Below, one piece after another: positions 50,270 through 61,586 of a DNA stretch of 64,000 nucleotides. Location of the stretch: assembly GCF_009870125.1 (NCBI RefSeq), contig NC_046681.1, positions 3,162,001 to 3,226,000 on the forward strand, read 5' to 3'. Position 1 is the first letter of the stretch. Each line of letters opens with the position of its first letter. The notes under the pieces were generated by a model. The model saw only the letters and a program-made list of their open reading frames with translations. It did not search any database and was not told where the DNA came from. The translations under genes and the position numbers were made by a program. Origin of the DNA: Drosophila pseudoobscura. Its lineage: Eukaryota > Arthropoda > Insecta > Diptera > Drosophilidae.

Positions 50270-50326
50270 CAGTATGCCCAGTATGCCCAGTATGCCCAGT
50301 ATGCCCAGTAGGCCCAGTATGTACGG
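50270..50326 (+). repeat. 10-base tandem repeat in the drl 3' UTR
   Basis: Five units of CAGTATGCCC (the fifth has G for T) plus a partial sixth. Every copy would be transcribed in the drl mRNA. Confidence 0.9.
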
Positions 50327-52630
50327 GAAGGAGAGAGAGGAGAGCTCTTGAAGTTGCAGTCATTATAAATACTAGTGGGATACCAATAAAATACCGAAAC
50401 GAAACGTATATCTATGCAAGTGTATTAACGTGTACGTACATGTCTAAGAACCGTAGTGCTAGTAAGACTCTACATATTTATCTAATGTTAGTGCACATGC
50501 GATAAAGTCCCCTCCCCTTCTCAGTTAGTTTATTTGTGTAATATACTTAAGCAGTTTGCATTAGGGCCTAAGTTATTCCTATGATTTGTATTGCAAGACA
50601 CAAAGAAATACCATTTCAATAAACGTCCGTGCATAATATTTAAAACACAACCAAATGGACTCTTTTATAAGTGGGGCGAATGGGAGATCGCTATGGAGCC
50701 TCTGAGGAGGGTAAGTAAAACATTTCCATTCTGGGCAACAATTGAGTCGGCCCACGGCCACGCCCGTCACTTAGGCTAAAACAACGTGCTCTAAGAGCAA
50801 TGTGCTGTTTGGTTACCGCACAACCCCAGCCCCAGCCCCATCTACACCTTCAACTCCATCTCCATCTCGTAGCCATCACCAGCCTAACCAAGCCCCAACG
50901 CAAGGCAACGCAACGTAACCGAACCAATCTCTTTGCGTATCCAGGCGCACCGGCAACACAAAAGGCATGTAATGCCAACTGCCTATTTGAGGCGAAGAAT
51001 GGTGAATGGTGAGCAGGCGAGCAGGCGAGGAGTGAGAGAAATGCGGGTAAGATCCCGGGTCCTGGCCGCACACCTGCACGTGGAATGGGAGCCGTGGCCT
51101 GCCTTTTGATTGCCATGCTGACACTACTTAGTTTTTGGCACGTCATGCTGGGGACATGCTGTTGGCGGTGTCCTTTTTAATATGCCTGTCACACCACCAT
51201 CAGCGAGGAGAGCACTAGTTTAAGTCCTCGTCCTCCTCGGGCAGGCTCCAGCTCCGGCACCGGCACCGGCGACGCCACCGGCAACGGGCAGAACTTCTCT
51301 TAAAAAACGTTCGGCGAACGCTGCTCGCTCTCGCTCTTGCTCCTGCTCGGCACGTGCCCGCACCCGTGGCATTTAGCTAAAGCCACTACGCAAATCGAAA
51401 GCTAATAAGTATAATGTAGCAGGCTGTGGGGCAGCTCCACGAGAAAGTGGATTACATTAAGTTTGGAGAGCTCGAGCTTTGTTTTGGATTTAAATGGAAG
51501 AACACAATTTAAACCACAGCCCAAAGAGTACAACCTCCACCTAATATTCATTTTGTTCTCGAGGTATCATATCTCTTTCATATATGTGCGTATGTATATG
51601 GATGTACATGTCAATCGCAGCGTGTGAATCATATTATTGATGACCAGGGCAAACCCCAAATTTGGTCAAAGACCTTTCATCCTTGTGACCAGATTGGCCA
51701 GAAGTGCTGCCGAAGTTTTCCAACTCTCGAAAGTTACAAGTGATATCGATGAAAGAGCTTTTGATGTTCCAGCGAATCGCAAAAGGGCAGCGCAGCCTTT
51801 TGACTTTTGAGTCATTTCAGATAGTGGTCGCCGTTCCAGCGGAGTTGGCAGCAGGAAGCCAATAAGGGGATGGATGGGGGCCCGCCGAGCCCCAAATAGA
51901 GGCGCTCCAATCAAATTAAAGTGCAGTCCAGCGGGCTGACAAAGGATATTTAGTTATTAAAAACGCAAACGCATCGCGAGGCAAGGAGTAAGTACTGGGC
52001 ACGGGGTGCCAACATCCTCCACCAACCGCACAGCCCAACATGTAACCCAAAACGTCAAAGGGTTCATATTGATGGGTGCCGGGCCCCCACCGGGGACGCT
52101 CATTGAAAGCGAAGCACAAACAAATACAAAAGGAGGAAAAGGAGGTAAAAGTGAGTGCAAAAAAAAACAACTCCAAATTGAAAAACAAAAGCCAACTGGA
52201 ACTTTGTTTTTGGTCAACACTCTAAGCCAAAAATCAACAAATATAAAAAATTTCATAGCACGTGAGGCAGCATTTCCACTTTTTAACGGAAAAACTTTCG
52301 GCAGCGCGGCGGCACTCCGCCCACAACCGTAAAACACCAGCAACAAGAAAAACAACAACAACGAAAAGGGGCAGACCAGGAGTGGCAGCGACCACAGCCT
52401 GGGGATAGAATCGACTCGGAGCCGAACCTGTAGATACCCTTACACACTCATCGTTCGCGATGCCCCCTTGTATTTCATAATATTCATGGAATATTCTTGT
52501 TTGTCGAACTTTTATCATTTCTCTTTTTTGAAATATATTTTTATTGGCTATTGCAAAGGGAAATCGTGCAAAGTTACACTTGCCGTATAACTAAGGAGTT
52601 ACGCCGATTCCATTGCAGTATTCGGATAGA

Positions 52631-52759
52631 ATGAAACTCAGCTGGTGGGTCCGTATGAATTTACTTCCAAACTTTACCGACGTGCAGGGAAAGGTCTACT
52701 ACCATCTGAAAGGGTATGCCAACAAGAGTGAGAGCGTCAACCGAAATGACGACAGGTAG
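52631..52759 (+). CDS. candidate 42-codon small ORF
   Basis: MKLSWWVRMNLLPNFTDVQG and onward, 42 aa with amphipathic, protein-like composition. An acceptor-like CCATTGCAG lies 14-22 nt upstream of the ATG and a donor-like GTAG overlaps the stop, so it could instead be an internal exon. No homologue is recognised, and an ORF of this size occurs readily by chance. Confidence 0.15.
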   Translation: MKLSWWVRMNLLPNFTDVQGKVYYHLKGYANKSESVNRNDDR

Positions 52760-53049
52760 TCGTCCGTCAGCTAGTCAGTTGGGAGCCATTTGGGAAGCCA
52801 TCGGCCGGCCAGGCCCCGTCCCCGCCCCGGAGCCTGCGGCGCTCGGCGAGTCCAGGTGATGGCTGAACTTTGTGGTGGATGAGCTGGTGGGGGCTGATGA
52901 GCAAACGACCGGATGGGGTTCCTGCTGATGGCTCTGGGAACTGCAACACAACTTTTGCCAAAGTCGGTCGGACTTTGGAGTGTCCTCAAAAAATTGATTA
53001 CTTTGTAGAGAGTGCGCGACGCGGTCCAGTTCTGTTTAGTTCGGTGTGC

Positions 53050-53122
53050 TTCGGTTCGGCTCGGTTCGGTTTGGTTCATTTCTGCTCAGCTCTATTCGGT
53101 TCGGTTCGGTTCGGTTCGGTTG
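53050..53122. repeat. TTCGG pentamer tandem repeat
   Basis: Imperfect then perfect TTCGG units. It is a plain microsatellite. Confidence 0.8.
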
Positions 53123-56100
53123 GCATTTTGAAGCTGTTGATTATGGCCACGAGGCATTAGCAGGAAAATAAATATTTACCTTTGAAATTATAAAGCAAAG
53201 TTTGCAGCCCCGTATGACTCCCTGATTGTTCCATCAGCCTGGAAAGCTTCGGCTCGGAAAGTTTCCGCTCCTCCCATTCTATTTTTTCGATTGCAAAACT
53301 AATTAAAAAGTTGATGAAACTCGCCGCTTGGAATTGCTTTTAAAGATTTAATTCATTTCGTGGGTGGCTGTTTGTGTTAAGGGTTAATATCTTCCAAGGT
53401 TGTCAATAGTGATGGCAGCAAGAGCGGAGGGATAGAGCAACTAACTTATCGCTTTGACGTTGTATTTAAATTGAACTCTGTGTTTTCGACATAGGGAAAG
53501 TAGAGGAAAGGAACTGCAGTTAGAGATCCCAAGCAAAAAGCAAAAAGTTCTAATTGTAAGACTATTAAGATCTTCAGATCCGACAGAACTGGGAGTTGCA
53601 TATGACCACTATGAGCAATATGCATAAGCAGTAATTGCTCAAAAACAATTAATAATACAAAATGTAGGTGTTCGGCTGAGCGCCTGCCCGTTGCAGCCGA
53701 AAACGCATCACGGAGAACAGATCTCTGAACCTACCGCAGCTTGTTGTTGTTTTTATTGCATAGTTGCGTCTCCCTACGCTCTTAATCGCTGTCTCCCTGT
53801 TTTCTCATCGCTCGTCACCGGCGAGAGCTGCGAGGGAGGCTCGTCTGCATAGCAGGACCGATCAACAGCGATCGTCAGCGCGAGCACAAGCTCCGTCGTC
53901 TGGCACAGTGGCCCTGTCTTCATGGGATTACAAAGCGAAACAAAAACAAATACAGCATTTTATCGAATTCTTTTTGTTGCTGTGATTATTTGAATCAATC
54001 GAGTTGCGCCTCTGAAGAAGCTTAGTGGCTCAACAGTAGGTTCATAAAGGATCAAAATATATACAACAAACATTAGTACAGTGTACACATATCGAAGTGT
54101 AACCCTTCTAGGGTTACAATTACTGATAAAGTCAGCTAAAGTCAGCTCTTAAGATTAAGCCAGAACTTCTTTGGAAACTTTCTCCAGTTGATTCAAGCAG
54201 CCACACCCGCGCTTCCATCCCGCTGAGAAAATGCCAAATGCAAAAATTGTTTATCAATTTCTTTTCTTCTTTTCTTCTTTTCCAATACGCACGCACACAA
54301 AGCACGCAGCGGAACGAGACCGGAGCAGAGCAGTAACGAGAAGGATGGGGAGGGGGAGTCGCACAGCGGAGAACAACATTAGCATACAACTTTTCTTATT
54401 ATTTTTTATGTGAAAAATTCTCCAAATTGCCGCCGCCGACGTTGGGCTGGAGGGATGCTGATGGAGGACGGATCTGAAGAGGGCTAGGCCGAGGGCGAAG
54501 GAGCAGCATCAGCAACAAAACTGCAAACGGCTAAGGAAGCGGAAACGGAAAGCATACAACGCCAGACAAACGGCAGGCAAAGTAAAATTTCGTTGGCTCG
54601 TCGGGTGGAGCAGAAGTTGGGATTTGCTACGATATACCGATGCTCGTACACCCGATGTATCGTACATTCCTGATCAGCAGCAACGCACGGCGCACTGTTA
54701 GTGTATGCATTAACACCTGGATATCGGAGAACACAATAAGAACGAGGATATACACACTTTTATATTATGCTTTCTTAATGATATTATCCCCACTATCGGA
54801 TAATTATTACAGAGTGTGTGTGTGTGTGTTGCCACATGAACCATTTATTATTTTCTTCTCTTTTAACACAAATCAATTCCACGATAAGAATCGTGGTAGT
54901 GGGTATCTTTAAGTCGAAATATTTATTTGTTATCCCTCGTGAGTTTATCTGTAGCTTCAACTGCACGGGATTCTGTATCTCTGTATCTGTATCTGTATCT
55001 GTATCTGTGTCGATGAGCAAAGCCAAAGCCAAAGCCAAAGTCAATGGCAGAAAAGTGAAAACCGTCGCCGCGACTGGGGTAAAATACATAATAATGACAT
55101 GGAAGGAAATGATTTTCATTTGCAAGCCATCGCTCCATTGCTCATGGCTCATCGCTGCTCGCTCCCCTCGCCAGTTGATTGAAGTCACGGCTACGGCTAC
55201 GACTACGACTACGGCTATGGCTACACAACTTCAACTCCGGCGGTGGCTGGCTTCATTTGTCGCAAAGTTTTATTGAATTACTCGGGCGTGCCCCCAGACC
55301 CAGAACAAGACCCAGACCGCGACTCATACCCTCTCTGTCATTCGTTTGAAGTGCTCGGAGAGGGACGGATCGGGTAGGAAGTTCTTCTTCCTTTTGATTA
55401 TAACGCCTTTTGAAAATTCATTAAAAACTTTTAGTCTTTTTTTCTCGTCGTTGTCAATCGATTAGCCTCCCCCCAAAACTCGGAGACGACGCCACCTGCA
55501 TTCATTTATCATTTTCCCCGCCTCTTCTCGTGTCGCCGCCGTTTTGCGCCTTTGCCTTTGACTTTTTGCCAATTGTCATTATTCATCTTAAACCGTTTTC
55601 GCTCCCAAATACAGCTCCAGATCCGCTTCCCCTTGGATGGCATGGAGTTTCCGAGCTAAGTTGCCCAAAATGTCCCACATATGCTGGACGGAGTGTGATT
55701 AATTGCTTCAAGTATGGATACTGCTTGCTGCCTGCTGCCTGCTGCCTGCCTGCCTACCTTTCAAGGGAGTGGCGGTACTCGTGTTGACGCTTAGTCTGCA
55801 GCATGCAGTCACAGGGCTCATAAAACACTTCCAAAACTTGTGATTTAGTATAGATCCCAGGCGATTGATGTCTCAGCGAAGCTCAGCAGTGGAGTAGTTT
55901 CGGTGGCATTGCTCATGTGATCTATCTACTTCGGTCTTCAAGTGTTTTTGGACATGACTTTTATTGTCTCTGTGAACTTGCGAGTAGATAAGCTTCAATT
56001 GCATTCTTCATTCGTATTTATTTAATAATTTCTATTAGTTTTAATTAATACTTTACTTGGCTATCGGAGATTTTGGATATTTTGAGTCTGTGTAACTTTG

Positions 56101-58831
56101 AAAGAACTATTCTACAAACTGCAATAATGTCTTCTGAATTATCTACAGGCTATCTGAGACATGTGAAACTTATTGGCAGGCAGTAAAAATATAAATATTA
56201 GCAGGGATTAAATACTGAGGGACTTGTCTTGTCTGTTGATGACGATCAAGAATAAATGTAATATTTTATCATTGATGTGTTCTGCATTTGAGTACTACTT
56301 GATTAAATCCTTAATTGTTACCGTATTTCACACATTTATATTTCCTTCAATTTATTTTGACTTTGGGGCTGCACTTTTCCTAGTTTGACACACAAAGATC
56401 TGGCCAGCTCAAGCCAGCCTATTATATGGGGGATACACATGCTTAAATGTATATATGCATGTATCTATAAGATACACAGCCCAAGAGATACATCCTACAT
56501 CCTACATCCGAGTAGAAAGAGCTACATCAATTTGTCGAATAAGCAACTTAATCATTTGCCATTGTCAATGCAGTGCAACTGCTCTGGCCGTTGCCGTTGC
56601 CGTTGCCAGGGGAAGAATGGGCCTTGATCCGGGCTTGAGCCCGTAGGAGGATGGACGGCAGCTGGCGAACTCGTATAATGCAACAGAAACAGAAGCAGAA
56701 ACGTTGCCAAGGCATAGAATAAAAATTATGCAGACTCCAAACAAGGACGGTGGGCGTTGGGCGTTGGGCGGTGGGTGGCAGTGTGCGCTGTGCGGTGTGC
56801 GGTGTGCGTTTCCATTCAACCGAGAAATGTGGCTCTGCCACTTGCTGCCAAAATCAGCACAGCCGAGAGGGGGGTGAACAGACTTGACTCTACTTGACTT
56901 GGCTCTGATTCTGATGCTGACTGTGGCTCTGAGTCTGGTTTTTGGCTTCGGCTTCGGCTTTGGCTTGGGACTGCCTCTGGCTGCAGTTGCACAATTTGTC
57001 GGCTTTGGTTTTCATTTTTGGGCCATCCACTTGCTGCCATATTGCCACTTGCCACTTGGTTTTATGCAACAAATCATTGGCGTAATTTAAAGCATCGTTC
57101 GCTCTGCCCAGTCCCAATCTCAGCCCCAGCTCCAGTCTCACTTCCGTACCCCATTTGTAGCAGTAGTTGGGGGCGGGGCGGCCACTGCCAATGTGGCGTT
57201 AAGTGAGACTCGCCCAGCAGGCAGCATGCAGCATGCAGCATGCATGGAAGGCAGTGAGTCTCCCCGGCGTGGCACCCCCGCTGCATGCCCAGCACATAAC
57301 AGGGCCCTGGTCTTTATTCTGTTCTGTTCTGTTCTGTTCTGTTCTATTTTGCTTTCCACGAGTATGCATGATTATTGAATGTGGTCGAAGATTAATGATG
57401 CTTCCGTCTCGGTCTCACCCTGATCCTATGTGCCCCACTCTATCCCTCTATCATCGATTGGGTCTTGCACCATACTCGTAAATTTTTGCTAATATCTGTC
57501 TGTCTGGCAGTTCAGCGTGGATTAGATTTTGCTTCCTGTTTTGCCATGTCCAGGGATTTCCCTTAGCTAAACTCATTGGAGACAAGGGGATTCGTTCTGA
57601 ATGTAAAATAATATTGTGACTTTAAAGCTCTACAAATCCGAAAAGAAAATAGTCATAAGTTATCCTTGAACTGAATTGAGTCAGCAGTTATGTTTCAGTT
57701 TTTAAAGTAGGTGCAGCCCGAATTTGCATGAAATAATAATACATAATAATAACTAATTCTCTATTGTTTGAATTCAGTGACGATCATACGTATTATATAT
57801 TATTTCCCAGTTCGTTCACCCGATTAAAATCATAATAGACCCTCCTCTTCTTGACGGAAGATGGAAGAACTTTGCTGTCCACTCCCCCCACACGTGACGC
57901 TGCCCACTCTCAACGCACAACTGGCCAGAGCTGCCAACTTGTTTATGGGTTTTGGCACCTAAACCAACAAACTGCGTGGACGCCGCAGCAGAGAGGGCTG
58001 CAGTAGGACAGTGGTCGGTCAGGAAGCACAATAACAAACTATAATAATACTTGTAATACTCTCGCACTGTAATAACACTCGCAACGTGCAGTTTAATTAA
58101 ATTTTTGGCCAAGGCAAGGCGTGTTGAGTCTGGTCTAGTTCGAGTTCGGGCTGGACTACGTGCCGCAGTAGGCAGCAGGCAGAAGGCCCAGAGCTGGAGC
58201 TGGAGGAGAGTGGAGCCAGTGTGGAGTGTCTACCTGGAAAGTCTGTCGGCTGGCGACATATGCGGCGCATAAATTAAACACTCCACGGGCCTGTAAAGGA
58301 ACCAACACGTACTGCCGAGCCAACAGCCAACAGCCACCTGCCACTGGCTTTTGGCCATAAACGTGTAGGCATTGCTCATTAGTTTTCCCCGTCTGCCCCG
58401 TCTGGGCAGGAGTGCCGAGGGACTCCTTGAGACACATTCGCGTCGCTCGTGTGTACATATTTCTCTTTATTGATTTAAGTCCATTTTTCTTCAGCAGTTC
58501 TCCGACTGCGACAACATTAAGCCCATACCCGTACACCCGTACACCCGTGCACCCGTACACCTCGCCCGGTTAGCGTAGTTGAGTAGTTAATCATTTCTGC
58601 CTGCCCGCTCGCTGCCGCAAACTGCAGCCCCGCTACTTCCCCTCCATCTCCAATGGTGTATGCATATACATATATGCCTTGTCGTGTCTATTTCTCTTTT
58701 TTGGTGCATTTTTTGGCTCACGTCCGTTTCAATTTCAGAAAAAGGTGTCTTCTGGGGACCTCGCCCCCCCTGCATCTGGTCCGAGAGTAAGTGCCATAAA
58801 GTTTGAGCTTCTCACTTATTGAACAACGTTA

Positions 58832-59355
58832 CAGTGCGGTTCAAAAGTATAGGACGAATACATTGATCGGTTATCTGCAACAAAACAGCGATCTATACCT
58901 GTTTGGTATACATATGTCACGGTGTCTGACTGCCAAATATAAGAATATATTCTAAAGCTGAATTTGGTTTTCGCAACTTTTTGACATAATTCCATATTAA
59001 CTTTGTGAGAAAAATCGAATTACAAAATGAATCAATTCAACCTACAGTACAAGTTTAGCGTGGGGGCCTGGTTGAGTAGAACTTATGCCCATTTTTGGAA
59101 TTTCAAAATTAGTTTGTCGAAATCAGAGTCCGACATGAGTTCCGAGAAAAGGGCTTGCAAAATAAGTCTGGGTACGAAGGCATTTCGCAGTATTTCTGTA
59201 GAGACTGTGAGGATAACTTGCATCTGCATATATCTGCAAGTTGATCGCTTGATCAATGCAATAATTGAAATTTATTCGGCATTCTATTAGATAAATTAAC
59301 GTATAGTAATTGTTTTATTTCGATTGCAATCGTCTTTCATTGCCAGAGCGCACTG
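58832..59355. mobile_element. MITE-like element with TA target duplication
   Basis: Begins CAGTGCGGTTC and ends in CGCACTG, with TA immediately outside both ends, as for Tc1/mariner-type insertions. It is 524 bp long and includes an 87-codon ORF without recognised domains. The terminal repeats match only over about seven bases, so the assignment is tentative; a shorter element with the same ends lies at 61,442-61,584. Confidence 0.45.
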
Positions 59356-59357
59356 TA

Positions 59358-61439
59358 CTCGCTCTAGTTATTCGTACAAATTCAACTTTATTTTTTCTGT
59401 ACTTTATTCTTTTTGCGACAACTGCGTTTCGAGTGTGCCTGGCCTGGCCTGGCTTGGGTCGGCTCTGCCTGGACTGGTCTGGTCTGGTCTGCCATGATGA
59501 AGAAGTTGGAAGTCCTAGTCTGGCAATCGTGTTCCGAGGTCTGCAGCTGGCTTGTGCCCATTGAACTGTGCCCGGGCGGGACGGCGTGTGGCGTACGGCG
59601 TATGGCGTACGGAGTACGGCGTACGGCGTGGTATGTGCAGAAGAAGTGGGCAGAAGTTTATCAATAAAATGCTGTGGCATACAAGAGTACACGAGTTATT
59701 TCTTTTGCATAGATGGATAAGCAGATGTATTGGAGGAGAAGAGCAATGATGGCAGTGGTATCCATCCACTGACAGCCCCCCTCCCTCACTTGTCTGGTAT
59801 TTATGGGGTTTTGTAGTCAACCACAGGTCATGGTATGGTATCTCAATAAAAATATGTTTTGGGCTTTGAGTGGGGAACAGTTCGTTCGATCTTTTGTTGG
59901 CGTGAACTGAGAGTGCCAAACTGGGATGCGATAAATCAATCAGAAGCGATAAAACACGCAGCTGTCATCTATTGCAACTCAATCCCAATCTCAGTCTCAA
60001 CCAGCTATCAGATTCCGTGCGGAAGCAGACACTCCGAAATCGACAGATTAATCATCTGCAGAGCTCCAGGAGGCCGCCGAAAAGGTGTGTGTATTGATAA
60101 CTCAATTAACATGTTACTTCCACGAATTATGAGCAGATTTTGCGCACTCGAATAGAGCCCGAGACAAAGAAAACGAACAATTCGGAGGGCTCTATCGGGG
60201 TATCTTGTATCTTGTATCTGGATGTGCTGAAAAATTACTCGAGCTCAAATTTCAGACATCGTGTAATACGAAACTTTGCCCGGGGCTCTGGGAACAATTG
60301 ATTGGAAAAGGATTCGGCTCTTGGTTCAGTTTTTTTAAATGAATTCTCATTGAAGCGTTAATCCATTTAGGGACCGGAGTCCGGACCCAGGCAGAAGGGT
60401 CACAAAATTGTTGCATGCACACGTAATCGGATTTGAGGGGCCCATTGGATGGGCAGGGTTATATTCCATCGCGTTATATTCCTCCGCCCCAGGCCACTTG
60501 CCTGCGGTGGCACACTATTTAGTGACAATGACATACTTGTTGGTGGCTCAGCCTAAGCCTCATCCTTACCCTCGTCCTCATCTTTCAGACCCCTCCGCAG
60601 GGAAAACCTTTATTGGGGCTAAGCAAAATTGTGCATAAATTAAAAAATTGGTTCATAACATAAACTATAAAGCCATATAAACGGGTGTCATAACCACCCA
60701 GCTAAAGGAGATTGCCTTGCCAGCCCCGGCGACTCCTTCTCCATATCCCCTTCGTTGTGTTGTTCTTTTCAAAGGCAGAATTGATGACAATGCGGCTTTT
60801 CACCGCCTGGCGGGGACTCTGCTGTGTGTGGGGCTTGCTGCAACAAAAGATAAAAATTTTCATTAAAACCATTATAACCTGATTTTGCAGCAGACAACAG
60901 AAGCAAAAAAATGAAAGAGAAAATATCACAATTCACGGATAACAATGCCAACGAGGAAAGTGACGTGGGACTTACCCTCCACACCTACTTATATGCACGA
61001 ACGTACGTACATACATACATATACATATGTATGTATGTACATATGTAGGCCGCAGTAGGGCCTAGTTTTAAACGATAGTCAATCTATGCGGAATCCGATT
61101 GCGATTCAGGTCTATATCAGAATATTTATTGATCCGAATGCAAAATATAACATCATTCGTTGTAAGCGATTACCAATTTACAGTCGAAAGAATTCAATGA
61201 TGGCATAAGTATCTCGGATAATAATAATTGAATTGAATTAAACCGGATTTGAGTGCCTTAAACGATCTTCCCTAGCTAAAACTGGTTGCATTAATGATGA
61301 ATCGACAAATTAAACGGGCCATTCAGTGCACGCTTTGGTCTGTTATCGAGCTCCGCCCACATCGGATCGCCTTTCATCGATGCACCATCGACAATCTCAT
61401 ATATCTTTGCCTCGGGAGGGAGGACAGCATATACAAATG
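59358..61439. other. intergenic DNA
   Basis: No supportable gene. It contains a GTACG-rich direct repeat at about 59,590-59,630 and a self-complementary TACATA/TATGTA stretch at about 61,000-61,048. Confidence 0.6.
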
Positions 61440-61441
61440 TA

Positions 61442-61584
61442 CAGTGTGATCCAAAAGTGTAAGTATCTGGCTGTGCCGTATTGGAGTCCCCGAAATAAGA
61501 ATGCTTCTCAGGACGTGCTTTTATCTAAGAGCTGTTTCTATTCGGGATAATATTCAAGCTGTCTTATTCATCTGAAACGCACTG
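61442..61584. mobile_element. short MITE-like element with TA target duplication
   Basis: A 143 bp segment beginning CAGTGTGATCCAAAAG and ending AACGCACTG, flanked by TA on both sides. The start resembles that of the element at 58,832 (CAGTGCGGTTCAAAAG), which suggests one family. Confidence 0.45.
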
Positions 61585-61586
61585 TA

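Larger units (their letters stand above)
49689..50625 (+). other. drl: drl 3' UTR
   Basis: Noncoding after the drl stop. AATAAA signals occur at 50385-50390 and 50618-50623; the second is the likelier distal end. A TGTAAATA at 49716-49723 matches the Pumilio recognition element, 28 nt after the stop codon. A decamer tandem repeat lies at 50,270-50,326. Confidence 0.6.
50630..58825. other. intergenic DNA downstream of drl
   Basis: No gene of recognisable family is present on either strand. The stretch includes simple repeats: TTCGG units at about 53,050-53,122, TATCTG at about 54,975-55,008, and TTCTG at about 57,318-57,345. Around 56,230-56,275 GATGACGATCAAGAATAAAT weakly resembles part of a DINE-1-like repeat. 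The density of A/T-rich spacers and repeats is typical of long Drosophila regulatory intergenic DNA. Confidence 0.6.

Noticed and set aside
59310-59919. Overlapping ORFs of 84-134 aa on both strands
   Set aside because: They arise from CTGG and GTACGGCGTAC direct repeats; no family resemblance.
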